A stretch of 64,000 nucleotides of DNA from Rhabditophanes sp. KR3021 (Eukaryota > Nematoda > Chromadorea > Rhabditida > Alloionematidae): contig CAUJLY010000006.1 of the NCBI GenBank assembly GCA_963281155.1, positions 9,052,001 through 9,116,000 of the forward strand, read 5' to 3'. The notes under the pieces were generated by a model. It worked only from the letters and a program-made list of their open reading frames with translations. It was not told the origin of the DNA and searched no databases. The translations under genes were made by a program, and so were the position numbers. Shown piece after piece: positions 11,101-22,320 of the stretch (the first letter of the stretch is position 1; every line of letters starts with the position of its first letter).

Positions 11101-12100
11101 TTGTTATCCCAGTCCCAAACTTTAATCAATGAATCGTCACCAGCACTCAGAACAAATGGTTTGGTGGGATGTATGATGATGGTGCGGATATAGTCAGAAT
11201 GGGCCTCGAAGTTATGCACCTTTTCAAGGGTGTTGTAATTGAAGACTCGGATATGGTTGTCATCAGATCCAGTAATGATCCAACTTTTACGAGCAATAAA
11301 ACGGCCAGTACGCACAGGCAAATCTGAGACCTAAAGTATGATATGCATAAGAAAAAATGTTATGAAGCTACAACCAGCCCTGTGAAAGGGTCGGGCTTAA
11401 AAGGCTTTTTTCAAGAACCACGCAAAGCCGTGGAAAAGCCTTAAAGTGTTTTTTCCAACTGGGGCAATATTTATTATGTTGAACTACTTCTTTCATACAT
11501 TTTTGGTCAAAAATTGTAAATTAAATTAATAACGAGGAATTATCAGTCATTTCTAAAACTTTTAAACTAAAAACAATGAACAGATAATTTGGTTTATTTG
11601 TTTGATAAGACAATCATGAATAATCCTTATCACTACATATGCCTTTCTCGTCGCTTTTGACTGAAAGGACCTTTTCTAAGTTAAAAAATCAATTACGTAT
11701 GAGCGTGAATCTCCAAATAATGATACGGTTTTTAAATTGATATCGTGGTATAATAAAGTCTTATTATGTTACATCTATATGATCTGTCTTTGTGTGAGTT
11801 TTATTATGAATATAACATTTTTTAAATATGGTTTTTAACGGCTTTTTGGAACTTTTAGAAAAAGGTCTTTTTAAGGCTTTAAGACCGGGATCAGGCCTGA
11901 AAATGTTAGACCCGTCCCCAAAGCTGGCTACAACTTACCTCGATCGATTTTACTAAGATTTGAGTCTCATAATTCCAGATATGTGCGTGACCATTATACA
12001 GGCAAACCAATGCCCATGGTTCCGTGGGGTGAAGGTCTACGCATTTGACTCTATCAGAACGAGCCAACAGCTTTCTCTTGACATCTAATTTGAGTGGCAT
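8185..12100 (-). CDS. copb-2: Coatomer subunit beta' (beta'-COP)
   Basis: COPI coat subunit for Golgi-to-ER and intra-Golgi vesicles; its N-terminal WD40 propellers bind dilysine retrieval signals. Exons (minus): 11939..12100, 8766..11330, 8661..8720, 8576..8617, 8491..8532, 8406..8447, 8329..8364, 8185..8286; all joins are phase 0, 1016 aa. The start [19 protein letters not shown] matches the family, and a strong acceptor (AG at 12108-12109) lies 7 nt before the ATG. WD repeats ([30 protein letters not shown] and others) fill the first ~300 residues, then the second propeller and an alpha-solenoid. The C-terminal ~160 residues are an acidic Ser/Glu/Pro-rich tail built by six small exons, three of them tandem copies (see repeat). 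Intron 1 (608 bp) carries a mobile element. Length is slightly above the ~900-1000 aa usual for the family, because of the tail. Confidence 0.95.
8406..8660 (-). repeat. Three tandem 85-bp exon+intron units in the beta'-COP gene
   Basis: Units 8576..8660, 8491..8575 and 8406..8490 each hold a 42-bp exon ([14 protein letters not shown] in the first two copies, [14 protein letters not shown] in the third) plus the 43-bp intron upstream of it. The introns differ at a single base (gatgta with atg/acg). The 3' half of the preceding exon (8661..8720, ending ELPAQINE) is a more diverged relative, suggesting the source of the duplication. All exons are 42 bp and phase 0, so any number can be included or skipped without a frameshift. 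Confidence 0.93.
11375..11926. mobile_element. hAT-like MITE inserted in intron 1 of beta'-COP
   Basis: A 552-bp non-coding element bounded by an exact 8-bp direct repeat gctacaac (11367..11374 and 11927..11934). Its ends are imperfect inverted repeats: left cagccctgtgaaagggtcgg, right (reverse complement) cagctttggggacgggtcta. Subterminal aaggctt/aagcctt motifs occur in both orientations near both ends. An 8-bp target duplication and CAG-starting termini are typical of hAT transposons; without a transposase frame it would be a non-autonomous MITE. Removing it with one repeat copy leaves a 48-bp intron, the normal size here. Confidence 0.8.
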
Positions 12101-14040
12101 AGATAAGCTAAAAATGAGGAAAAGTTTACTAAGTATTTGTTAACTTTGTTTGCCACTACACAAAAATCTAACGACGAATCAGGTTAACAAAACTCGACGT
12201 GGACAGGGGACGATTTCCCACAGACAATCGGTTTAATATTAAACGGATGTAACAACCCCTATATGCTCCAAATGTATTTAGATTTTAACTTAATGGGATA
12301 CTCTCTATTGTTTGATACATGAATTCGTGGCAGTTACTTTATACTTATTTTATCAGTCATAATTTGATCACCTAAATATTGCTAATACAGAAAAATGTTT
12401 TCCAGCAACTTGAACTAAATAGGCCAATCTATTGGTACAATATTAAAATAAAACTAATTAAGTTTAATGATAAGGAAGTATAATTACAGGAATATACTAT
12501 TTCAAAGAACGATGATTTCCGAGATGCTTTTACGAAATGGTTTGATTCCAAATTAGAAAATAAATACAAAAGTAATTGTTTACTTGGAACTGTACAAATA
12601 TAAACACATAAAATGTTTAAAATTAATGAAATCAGTAATATTTCCATACATACTTATTTAAGTTGATATTGTACCTTATCGTTGGCTATTACTGGAGCTA
12701 TTTTTTATCCAAAAGATAAAAATGCATTAGAGTTTTAATCAGCAAATCCGAATGGCTCCTATAAAACTTCCTTAATCAACCTTTTGATTTGGGTAATTGA
12801 TAATTGTATATGTTGTGAGCCAATCTTAGACACATTGATCTTCGACGAAAGTAGCTAAATAAACTGATTACATCGTGTGTCTTCGGATATCCAGCTATAA
12901 AAGGGCTTGTTCGTTGCTTGTCGTATTATTATCATTACGTATGTTAGTATTGGTGTGTGTTTTTTAAATAATAGTTAGCATTGTGTTGGCATCTATCATC
13001 TATATTATCTTTCGACAGTATAAAAGGAAGTATATGATCCCCTATAATATTCTTGAACGCCTGTATAAAAGATTGCATATTTTGCAAATCCAATAAAGAG
13101 TGGAATAGACTAGATTATGTCCAATTTAATGTATAGAAGTGTTGTAATTCCTTATATCTAAAAACGTATTCTCAACTCGCAATAAATTTACAGAACTAGT
13201 ATTTAAAAAAGGATTAATTGGATAGCAAGCATTGGTTCCCACATAATATTTAATAATCTGCGCAATTCCCTTCTTTACTACCTAGATGTTCTAAATTGTG
13301 AACATCCTCCAATAGGGTCCGGTTTTTGATGTAAAAAATATGCTGAACAATATTTTGAAAAATTAATCCTTTGAAATGAAGCGAAATGCAATGTTGTGTA
13401 TTTTGTTGCTGTTCCGTACTCCACATAATGGAAGTACTGAGGTCGACAGGTAACTAGAGAACAGACACGAAAATAAGGTATAACAACACAATATCAAGGA
13501 TTGCAACATGATCCTCTAATAAGTTGTGTATGGTCTCGTAAGTCAATTTACGATCATCTCGCCTTCATTCTCAAAAATATTATCATATATTTACAATAAT
13601 ATATATGCTGATGTTGTTATTAAAATTGGCACGACTTGTGAGTCCAAATACATACATATTTCTGTAATGTTTTCTGATTGTTCTACGCTTTTTAAAGACA
13701 AGGATTATCTCTACCTTTTATAGGTGACTGACTAATCATTCGTCGAATTTAATGCATTACCATCAAATGAGATAAAATATTTAATTGCAATTTATAAACA
13801 ACAAAAAGACTGGGAATTAATAAAGTGTCTTTGAGGAAATTAAAACCTAACAGTATTCCACAATAAATTAAGTCATATTTACAATTCTGCATTTTATCTT
13901 TTCAAACCTTTTATTTTGCGCAATAACATTCTTACAACGATCGTTGTTGTTATTTTCATTGGTAAACAGAGCACTAATATGTTGACATTAGTTGCTTCTC
14001 ATTAATAGACTACCCAAATAGCATCGTCAATCAAAAAACG
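12101..14040. other. Intergenic between divergent beta'-COP and FUNDC1-like genes
   Basis: A+T-rich upstream region of two divergent genes. A TATA-like ctataaaagggc occurs near 12894. Short open frames exist (e.g. 13526..13723) but have no coding character or splice support. No RNA gene recognised. Confidence 0.5.
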
Positions 14041-14524
14041 ATGGTTGATATCAAAGATTACGTATCTAAAGCTTCACAACCAAAAAAACAGCCTAATTCT
14101 CTGGCTGCTATTCTGGACAAAGGTTTGAGCTATTTACGGAACATCAACCAAAAGCCAATAGCTCTTCAGTTTGGTTTAGGTTCAAGTGGTGGATTGTAAG
14201 TTTTGTAACTATAAATTTTATGTTTTTTTCGGTCTTTTTAGAGTGACAGGCTTCATCTTTGGCAAGACATCAAGATTGATGGCAATCTGTCTCGGTCTCA
14301 GCATTGTGCTTCTTCAATTCTGCAATTTTAGAGGATACCTCCGCTTCAATCAAACATCCCTTGAAAGAGATTTACGTGATGTTAAAAACTCATTGACAAA
14401 AGAACTTGGCATTGATAGACCTCTTATTCCAACTGACAACGAAGTGGAATCATTCTTGACTAAGAACTTGTACTTGTTTAGTGGTTTTGGAGCTGGATCT
14501 TTGATTGGATATGGATTGGGATAA
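14041..14524 (+). CDS. fndc-1: FUN14 domain protein, FUNDC1-like mitochondrial outer-membrane protein
   Basis: FUNDC1 proteins sit in the mitochondrial outer membrane and act as mitophagy receptors by recruiting LC3/GABARAP-type proteins. Exons 14041..14195 and 14242..14524 join across a 46-bp intron (phase 2), 145 aa. The FUN14 domain spans ~res 40-145: hydrophobic segments around PIALQFGLGSSGGLVTGFIF, MAICLGLSIVLLQF and the C-terminal LFSGFGAGSLIGYGLG, with the typical Gly-rich helices. The N-terminal ~35 residues are hydrophilic, as expected for the cytosolic tail, but I see no canonical [FWY]-x-x-[LIV] LIR there; IKDYVSKA is the nearest. Length is close to human FUNDC1 (155 aa). The gene symbol is by homology to the single C. 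elegans gene. Confidence 0.9.
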
Positions 14525-14617
14525 TAAGCCTTAGTTGTGATGATGTTGGCTAGGAAAACCAATGATCTTTAATTTCGCGAACAAAATTTGATTCGTATTT
14601 TTTATAAGAATGTTCAT

Positions 14618-14623
14618 AATAAA
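14618..14623 (+). promoter_or_regulatory. Poly(A) signal AATAAA of the FUNDC1-like gene
   Basis: AATAAA 94 nt after the stop codon, within a non-coding A+T-rich tail. Confidence 0.5.
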
Positions 14624-14841
14624 TTCTTGTTTTTAAAGCTTCGATTATTTGTACGTTAGTATTTTTGATAGAAACTTTGACTATCTAATTAAGCTTTTCT
14701 TATTCCTACTTTAAATATCTTTTATTCATTATGTTAACATTTAAGCTTTCTTACTACGATGATATTGATATCTCTTCTTGATTATAATATAAGTTAAGCT
14801 ATTTTATTAACAAATTATTTTACCTATTAAAAAAATTGAAT

Positions 14842-15634
14842 ATGGCTTCTAAACTGCCAAATAATGTAGAAAACTTCAACCCTGCCATATTCTGTAAAAC
14901 CTCCATCAAATTAAATGATCCAAAATCTCCAGACATGGTCTAAACAGTTATCAGTGAGAAATTTAACTCTGATCGTTCGGCAATTTAGGGTACTTTATCT
15001 ATGAAGAACTCAAACGAACAAGTAAAATTCATCTCGAAAATAGTCAATTACTCGCCAAATGGCCTAGAAAGACAAGCCTTCAACTAGCCAGTCCATCTAA
15101 ACGCCGTCTCTTGTGCTTTAACAACTAGTCTCGTCGCATTCAACTCAACTCCGGCTTCTTTCTCCTTGGCGAGAAAATCCTCTTTTTAGAATCAATTAGA
15201 CATTCCCCAAAAGCACCTTATGTCATGGAAGTGTACGTTGATGGCATTACTGTCTATGTGCTGAATCAATTACATGTGTATAATTTATTATTCAATGAAA
15301 CATATCAATGCGAATCATGTGTTTTGACAAGAAGTATAGTCTTTGTCTTGTATCAGGGTTTCAGTTCCTTATCTTTCTTACTATGTGGTGTTGTAGCAGA
15401 AAAGTAGGAAGTTTCCATCGGTTAAGAGTAGTATTGAATGTGTGGCTTTATCCTCTGAAGGAATTAATGTGTGTCGGGTAGAAATATAATCTCTAAGACG
15501 ATGGATCCAAAATACATGCAATCAGCTTTGAGACAATCTTAGAAATCTATTCTGCTGAAGGAGTAGTGAAGGGATGCTTGCAAAAATTATCAGTCTTTGG
15601 AAGTTTTGTCAACTCGGAACCAGACTCAAAATAG
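14842..15634 (+). pseudogene. Decayed coding segment, family not recognised
   Basis: The stretch is clearly less A+T-rich than its flanks and keeps coding-like frames that switch. From the ATG at 14842 one frame is open for 33 codons, then hits TAA. From 14973 another frame runs 435 bp to a stop at 15407 with a single internal TAG (15126-15128); it includes FIYEELKRTSKIHLENSQLL and APYVMEVYVDGITVYVL. A third frame then gives SSIECVALSSEGINVCRVEI, and a last open stretch of ~45 codons ends at 15634 (ISFETILEIYSAEGVVKG). Frame changes plus internal stops, without introns at the changes, indicate a pseudogene. I cannot name the parent gene. An unusual intron arrangement is the alternative, less likely. 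Confidence 0.5.
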
Positions 15635-16354
15635 TCTTATATTTAATTAGATAAATTAGTTATAGTTGTTGATAAGCATTTATTCCATAATAGTATGTCT
15701 TTTTATTAAAAATGTTAAGGATAGAATTTATTTTCATGTAGTTGATTGTTTCTGAGACAAAATGTATGGTGCGAGTATAGGATGGCATATAAACACAAAA
15801 AATGAAGTATGGTCTGTTTAAGAATACTAACAGCTACCTCTTCTTAAACAATGGTAAAAGCTATATAAATTATATCTGGCTAGTGCAAAACGTTCCCGCA
15901 TTTTTATACATGTACATAATCTATTTCGAAGAAAATCAATTAGATATCATTACATACATTATATTTAATGTAACTTAACTTCAAACCAGCCAGAATAAAA
16001 ATGTATAAATATATTGTACCTTATTGCAAATGTTGTAACCTAATATCAACAGACCTTCAAAATCCTTGACTTGTACAAGATGTTCCTTGTCTTAAATTAA
16101 CTTCAGACATATAGTATTTGGGGAGTTAAATGAGCCTGGATGATCAAATATAAAAGGAATGCATTTGATAACATCTAAATACAAATTCAAACTGCGTGCC
16201 TTTGATCAAGCATAACTTAATTCCAATAATCGCTGTAAGAAATTACCTGTTGATATGTATTTTTAAAAAACAAGAAATGGATGTATACTTTATTAAGTGA
16301 GAATATATAAAATAATTAAAGATAGGCAAGGAAGCATACATAAAACATTACCAT
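15635..16354. other. Intergenic
   Basis: A+T-rich, includes the 3' UTR region of MOB1 (-). Nothing else recognised. Confidence 0.5.
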
Positions 16355-17057
16355 TTATAATGCCGATGAAACAGATTCGAAACTTGCGTTGTTTGAGGAA
16401 GTGATTATGTGAATAAGATCAGCCAATGGAGCTAACTGTTTCTCATTAATAAGTGAAAATTCTTGAACAAATAAAATAAAATGTTTGAAACTTGTGTTTA
16501 GATGTTCGACAGCATTCAGTTGTTTGATGTAATCTAGATGCTCGTAGTAAATATGTGCATATATTCTAAACAATCTTTTCATAATTGTTGCAGAAATGTG
16601 TAAAAAATTGACGGGAAACTGTTTGCCTAGAAATTTACTTAGGGTTAATGTTTACTATCGTAACTAAATTACCTATTAATGAAGGAAATATATTCTCATC
16701 ATCCAACTGATCTTGAACCCACGTCAACAAATAGTCAATGTATTGTGGAGCTGGAAAATTGATAGATTGATCCCCATCACTCCAGTAGTATTCATACTTA
16801 CACCCAGCAGACATTTTGGGACAACTATCGGATGTACATTTTTCAGATATAGTCCCATACAGCATATTTATTTGATTAAATAGATCAACTATATTCACTG
16901 CAATCCATTCGTGCAAGTCTTCACTCTCTGGTAATTTGACTGCGTCTTTTATGGATCCACTGCCTAATGTATTTGTTGAATGTCTTAATAATTTTGTCTG
17001 CTTTGTATCAAATTTGGTACTACGGGAGGTAGATGGCGTAATGGAAGTTGGTTTCAT
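16355..17057 (-). CDS. mob-1: MOB1-type kinase activator
   Basis: MOB1 binds and activates NDR/LATS kinases (Hippo and mitotic-exit pathways). Exons (minus) 16673..17057 and 16355..16626 join in phase 1 across a 46-bp intron; 218 aa, against 216 for human MOB1A. Diagnostic stretches: LRHSTNTLGSGSIKDAVKLP, DLHEWIAVNIVDLFNQINML, MSAGCKYEYYWSDG, YIDYLLTWVQDQLDDENIFP, MKRLFRIYAHIYYEH, HLNTSFKHFILFVQEFSLI. Putative zinc ligands are present: the CTSDSC pair and the two His of AHIYYEH. The N-terminal ~20 residues (Ser/Thr-rich, MKPTSITPSTSRSTK) differ from vertebrate MOB1, and the C-terminal ~15 residues are variable. The acceptor upstream of the ATG is weak. Confidence 0.95.
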
Positions 17058-17360
17058 TAAAAACCTTTAAACAATAAATATAATAAGCAATCAAAAATAT
17101 TTAATTAAATAATCAGATAGGAAATTGAACCTTTCTAAAACAAAAGATATGTTGCGTGTATGCAAATTTATGTGCAGGTATATATTATAAATATGTTAGA
17201 ATCATGATTGTCGCCCCACACATTTTTTCAAGACAACTTAAAGTACATTAAATACAATCGGTTATTGAATATACGAGAGTAAGTATATGTAATATGTTAG
17301 TAGAGATAATTAATCAAAGATATAACGATAGTAGAAGGTCCTGCATTCTACTTCACATTC

Positions 17361-18482
17361 CTAAAGAAAATAGTCAGGTGTTCTTCTGGAAACATGTGGT
17401 TCACCGCGTCGTGGGGCAGGGTCGAATTGGAGGAAAGAATATTTTAATTCATCGTCTAGCTCGACAATTGAAGCTTGATTTCCGCACCTGTAGCAATAAT
17501 TAGGAGCACTAAATATTGTGATTACATTTTGAGCTAATTCAAAGGATTAGAATGAGGGCTTTAATAATAAATCTTACCGTGGGTCCAATTATAGCCTTCC
17601 ATGACTAGTTGATGGGCTCTCGAGATTAGTGTTAAACGATTTGAATGGTTAAATGTTTCTGAAATATCCTGCCCGAATGTGTATCCAGCGCCACGTGGTG
17701 AAATACCCCAGCCACCTCTTTCATCGGGATCAGACCAAAGCAAGTCACACATTGGACCTTTTACCCAAAAATACAAATCAGTCAATCAATTCAATCACTT
17801 ACCTTCATGGGGAACCTCTTGTACACGTTCAATAGAACGAATATTATCAAGAGTGTCAATCGACGGGGACAAACCTCCGTGAAGGCAAAATATTTGCCCT
17901 TGAACCAATGCAGTCAAGGGAAAGTAGTCGAAAAGTTCGGTAAAGAATATCCATACTTGACTATTGCCATACTTTCTCAGACACTCATCATAAAACCCGT
18001 ATACTTGCGTGATTTGTCGTGATTCATGATTTCCTCGGAGGATTGTGATTCTTTTGGGGTAGCGAATTTTTAAACAGACCAATAGACTGACTGTCTCCAC
18101 TGAGTAATATCCTCTATCGACATAATCTCCCATAAAAAGGTAATTTGTGTCTGGAGACTTGCCTCCCATTCGAAATAGTTCCATCAAATCGTGGAATTGA
18201 CCGTGAACATCGCCACAGACTGTGACAGGGCAAGGGACTTCCGTAACATTGCTTTCTGACTGCAAAATTTCCTTGGCCTAAACAACATACTGATAATCTG
18301 AAGAGATCACATCTACTTACCTTTTCACAAACCAATTTAACTTGCAGCTCTGTTAGTTGCCGACACTCATATAATTGTTCGATCCATTCGTCAAGTTCCA
18401 TGGCTGATTTTCGGTTAATAACAGAAATGGGTGGCAATGCCGGAATTCCCATTGGGCTAATATCCATGCTAGTTGCTGTCAT
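17361..18482 (-). CDS. let-92: Protein phosphatase 2A catalytic subunit
   Basis: Ser/Thr phosphatase core of the PP2A holoenzyme. Exons (minus): 18321..18482, 17803..18277, 17578..17757, 17361..17533; introns are 43-45 bp; 329 aa. Metal and catalytic motifs are intact: [10 protein letters not shown] (~res 75-84), [34 protein letters not shown]. Scaffold and PP2A signatures: [17 protein letters not shown].., [19 protein letters not shown], ending [16 protein letters not shown] with the conserved TPDYFL tail that is carboxymethylated in the family. The last intron acceptor was placed at 17534 because this restores [18 protein letters not shown]. The N-terminus is about 20 residues longer than the usual 309-aa form, with methionines at 1, 6, 11 and 28. 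A trans-splice acceptor (AG 18489-18490) lies 6 nt before the ATG. Confidence 0.96.
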
Positions 18483-20484
18483 GTCTATCTATAAATAAAT
18501 GTTTATTAAATGTGGGCAATTAAAAATGTAGTGATTTGATAACTTCAAATACAACAAGTCAATAACTTTTAAATGTAACTATTTGATGAGTTTAAATGCT
18601 ACTGAATGACTTCAACCATTATTTTATGTTGGTTCAAAGAAAACAATAAAATCAAAGAATCTATGAAATTATAATTGTGCGATATAATAAAACGAGCTGC
18701 AGTAAATAAAAATATCTACACATATTTACCAGCAACAAATTTATTCTCTGATATGCTAGCGTGCGATATTCAATAAATTTGAGTTATATATTAATAATAA
18801 TGTGGCTTCCAAGTATTTGGGAAGCATTAGAAAACATAAACACCTTGAGATGCTTAATCTTTTTGATTTAAACACACTTATATACATATTAGGTTGCTCA
18901 TATTTTTTGTTAAAGTTTTCTAAATATTATGATGAAGGTATTGGCGAAGACAAAGATTATGAACACTCCAAAATTTTCCTTAAAATATCACATGTCACAC
19001 AATTGTATATTTTACCACATACCTTTTATAAGCTCACGCATCACCAAATTACTTACACACCATTGTTTATTGCTTGATACCAAAAAATACATTTTTTATA
19101 ATAATCAAACATCGATTTTTTATGTCATATTAAGTAATTTTTAATAATGGTAAAAGTAAAAGTGGTTTATGTAGTTGATAGACGATGTTACAAATCAAAA
19201 TTACAAAAAACAAAATCTGGCAATTTGCAAATAATATAAACGATTCTTTGTAATATCATTAATTTTATTTACTAACATTTGATGCTACTTAAGGCGCGAT
19301 TTTGTACGCAAGCTTGATGAATAACATGGTGATATGTTACAGACTAAATGTAAAAAGTAATCGTCTGAGATAAAAAGGAATGAATGGGCATTAAAATAAT
19401 TAAGTTAGCTAAATATTTAAACAAATAGTTGTCTAAGTATCAATTAAAAGGAGTATAAAAAATGAACATGTTTTGAAAGACAAACATTTCTTTCGAGGAA
19501 GGGTCTTTTTTCCAATAATGAGAATCAAATAAAGTGTGTCTTCGTATAAATGCTTGCAGTTTATAACGGTGATAGGTATTATATTAATAGACAAGGTAAA
19601 GTGCTTTAAACTCAAAAAGCATACACTAAAAATATTAATTAAATACAAGGAATATAACAACATTTTCACTGGCTAAAGTGCTTTGTGACATCAGTATTTT
19701 TTAAGTGTATACATTTACACATTAATTTGCCGCTTTTAATGATGAAACTTTTTAATCATAAAAGAGGAATTTATTTATTAATCTCTGATTTTAAAAGAAT
19801 GGATTTTTGGAATCTATCATAATTACGAATTTGAATGTACATATAATTACAAATTTGAATGTATTTTTTTGATAAGTACAGTGACACATAAGCCATGATC
19901 AATATTTTATTATTTAAATACATTTAAAATATGAGACATGATAAAAATTATTTACCAAATTAAATAACTTTAATAACATAATTAGCTTTATAGCAAAAGT
20001 GCAAATAAAGATGTAATGTAAAAGAACATTTGCGGAAACCAAGTATTTGAGAGTGTTTTGAAAGATTAATGTAACGAAAGTAGTTTTTAAAGATAACTAA
20101 TAAATGAATCCATAACTACACCTGAATCTTTTGCTTTGATTCGGACTAATTAAGACGACCATTTTGTGAATGTATGGTTTGAATGTTGTTGTGACGCATG
20201 AGAATTCTACGTAGAATATTATATACAAAAATGAATATATAAGAAAGTGTGGCACTGGATGCCAATCTTTATATATTAATATACATATAGTTTTAGGAAT
20301 TGTATAAAAGTATTGGTTAAAAATCAGATATAAGTATTAGTTCCCGAAAGAATAGTATTGCTACACTGATAAGTTGTGCCTGCATTTTCATTTGAAATCC
20401 ACTATTTTTGTTATTTTTCCCGAAAATGTGTCAGGGTCCCGTTTGTTGGTGGTATTATATTGAAACTTTGAAAAAAATTGTCCA
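18483..20484. other. Intergenic
   Basis: A+T-rich region between PP2A (-) and the PKG-like kinase (-). A short direct duplication (attac[ga]aatttgaatgta, ~19822-19863) is the only pattern seen. Open frames near 18802-19144 and 19433-19669 look like chance frames. It includes the kinase 3' UTR. Confidence 0.5.
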
Positions 20485-22320
20485 CTAGAATTCAAAATCC
20501 GAATTTTCTGAATCGTCACCATCACTTGGAGATGAATCGAATGAGGGAAAGTTGCCGAAGTTTACTGTATCAAACAATGTTTTTATCTGCAAAAATAAGA
20601 AATTAATGATTAAATAAATAAAATGTGCAGTTTTGACCCTTAATATTAACAATTCTCATAATAGACATCGCCTGTCAATTTTTGTGTTTTCGATCGTTAA
20701 AATAACCTTGTCAAAAAATAGTCATCCATGATAAACACGTGATTTTTGCATCACATTTCAAAAAACCCTCTTATTATTGCTTTATCAACTATCGATGTAC
20801 AATTACCTTCATTTGCCTGTCAACTACTAATGCATTACTGATTCTAATGGAAGTTTAACAAAAAATGTGATATTCATATGATCTCTCTTCCATTATCACT
20901 CACACGTCACACTACCTACTGAATAATAATTTTTTAACGTTAAATAATTCGTTTAACAATTGATAGTAATATCTATATATACCATTCCGTACACATACAT
21001 CACATTTTGTTATATGAATATAGGAATGTAGATAGATGTGTGTCAGTAAAAATATAACAAAGCTAAAAATAATTTTGTAAACACACTTAATTTAGTTGTC
21101 TTCTGTCAGTTTAACAAATTAGGTGTTTATCATAAATATTTATTTCGCCCCTAATACGGTAGGTAAGAGCATTGCAATTTTTGTTTTGCAAAAAAGGTTA
21201 ATTTTTACAAGAGGAAATAAATTATTTAAATTAGTCTGTTGGTAATTGCAAATGAAACTTACTTTTGGTAGAATTGGTGGAGGCATGCGATGTTCTCTGA
21301 AAGCCTTGAAATCAAAATCTTCAAACCAAGGATGAGTTCTAATTTCATCCATTGATTTGGCCCCAACACGGGCACTTGGCTTTAACTCGCATATAGAGCA
21401 AATAAAGTCTATTGAGTCAACATCAACATGCATTGGCCATGAGATTCTAGAGGTACCTTTAATGATTCTGGTATACGTTTTGATAGGATCATCCGTTACG
21501 AAAGGAGGACTCCCCGTTAGTAATTCATACAAAAAAATGCCTAATGCCCAAACGTCAACACTCTTGTTGTAGCCTCCGTTTTCTAATAAGATCACTTCTG
21601 GAGCCACGTATTCGGTTGTTCCACAAAATGTTGAAGTTAGTCCGTTTGGGCCATCTAATTGTTTTGCAAAGCCGAAGTCTGCTAATTTAGGAATTCCTGA
21701 TGCTGCGATCAACAGATTTTCTGGTTTAAGATCTCTGAACACGATGTTCATTTGATGAAGATAATCGAGCGCTTCTATTGCTCCTGCGAAGTAATATTTG
21801 GCTGTGCTGACTGGAAAATATTTTTGCTCCCTAATATAAGTCCACAATTCACCTCCAATGCAACACTCCAATAGCATATAAACTCTAAGAGGGTCTTTAA
21901 ATGTCTTGTATAGTTTGACGATAAAATCATTATGCAACTTTGTTTGGATGTTAATTTCACTCTGAATATGTTCTTGTTGGTTTAACTCAATAACGTAAGC
22001 TTTACTGACAACTTTAAGAGCGTAATAGTTGTTTGTTTTTTCACATCTTACCAAATTCACACTTGCAAATCCACCTACACCCAAAAGTTGAATCAAATCA
22101 AAATCATCTGGACCGAGTTTACTGCTTTGAGATGAAGTTATGGAAGTGTTTTCAAAACTCGAAGCATTTGAGTCCTGAAATTGAATTATTATACATATTT
22201 CGAACACAAGCCTACATCTGTAGAATAGTTGTATTGAAAATCCTCTCCTAATTTAATAGCCTCGGCAATTGGTATTCCTTTATGATCAGAAGATAAGTCA
22301 CGATCCAATATTTCAGTCAT
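20485..22320 (-). CDS. PKG-family (cGMP-dependent) protein kinase lacking visible cGMP-binding domains
   Basis: AGC-family Ser/Thr kinase, closest by motif to cGMP-dependent kinases. Exons (minus): 22216..22320, 21263..22174, 20485..20586; phase 0 joins, introns 41 and 676 bp; 372 aa. Kinase features: GVGGFA loop (~res 67-72), ALKVVSK lysine (~89), FRDLKPEN (~182-188), ADFGFAK (~201), APEV, LLTGSPPF..DDPIKTYTRI (a PKG-type signature), FEDFDFKAFREHRMPPPILP, and an AGC C-tail (VNFGNFPSFDSSPSDGDD..DFEF) like that of PKGs. The usual leucine zipper and two cyclic-nucleotide domains are absent: only 56 residues precede the kinase domain. Activation-loop TPEY is TTEY. An in-frame open stretch runs upstream of the ATG to an acceptor at 22386-22387, so further 5' exons are possible, but none with a cNMP motif is seen in the 4 kb upstream. 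Confidence 0.88.

Noticed and set aside
14842..15407. Reassigned stop codons (TAA/TAG read as Gln), which would make the first frame continuous and plausible
   Set aside because: Intact genes around it use TAA and TAG as normal stops, and a different frame is more coding-like over most of the segment, so pseudogene decay explains it better.
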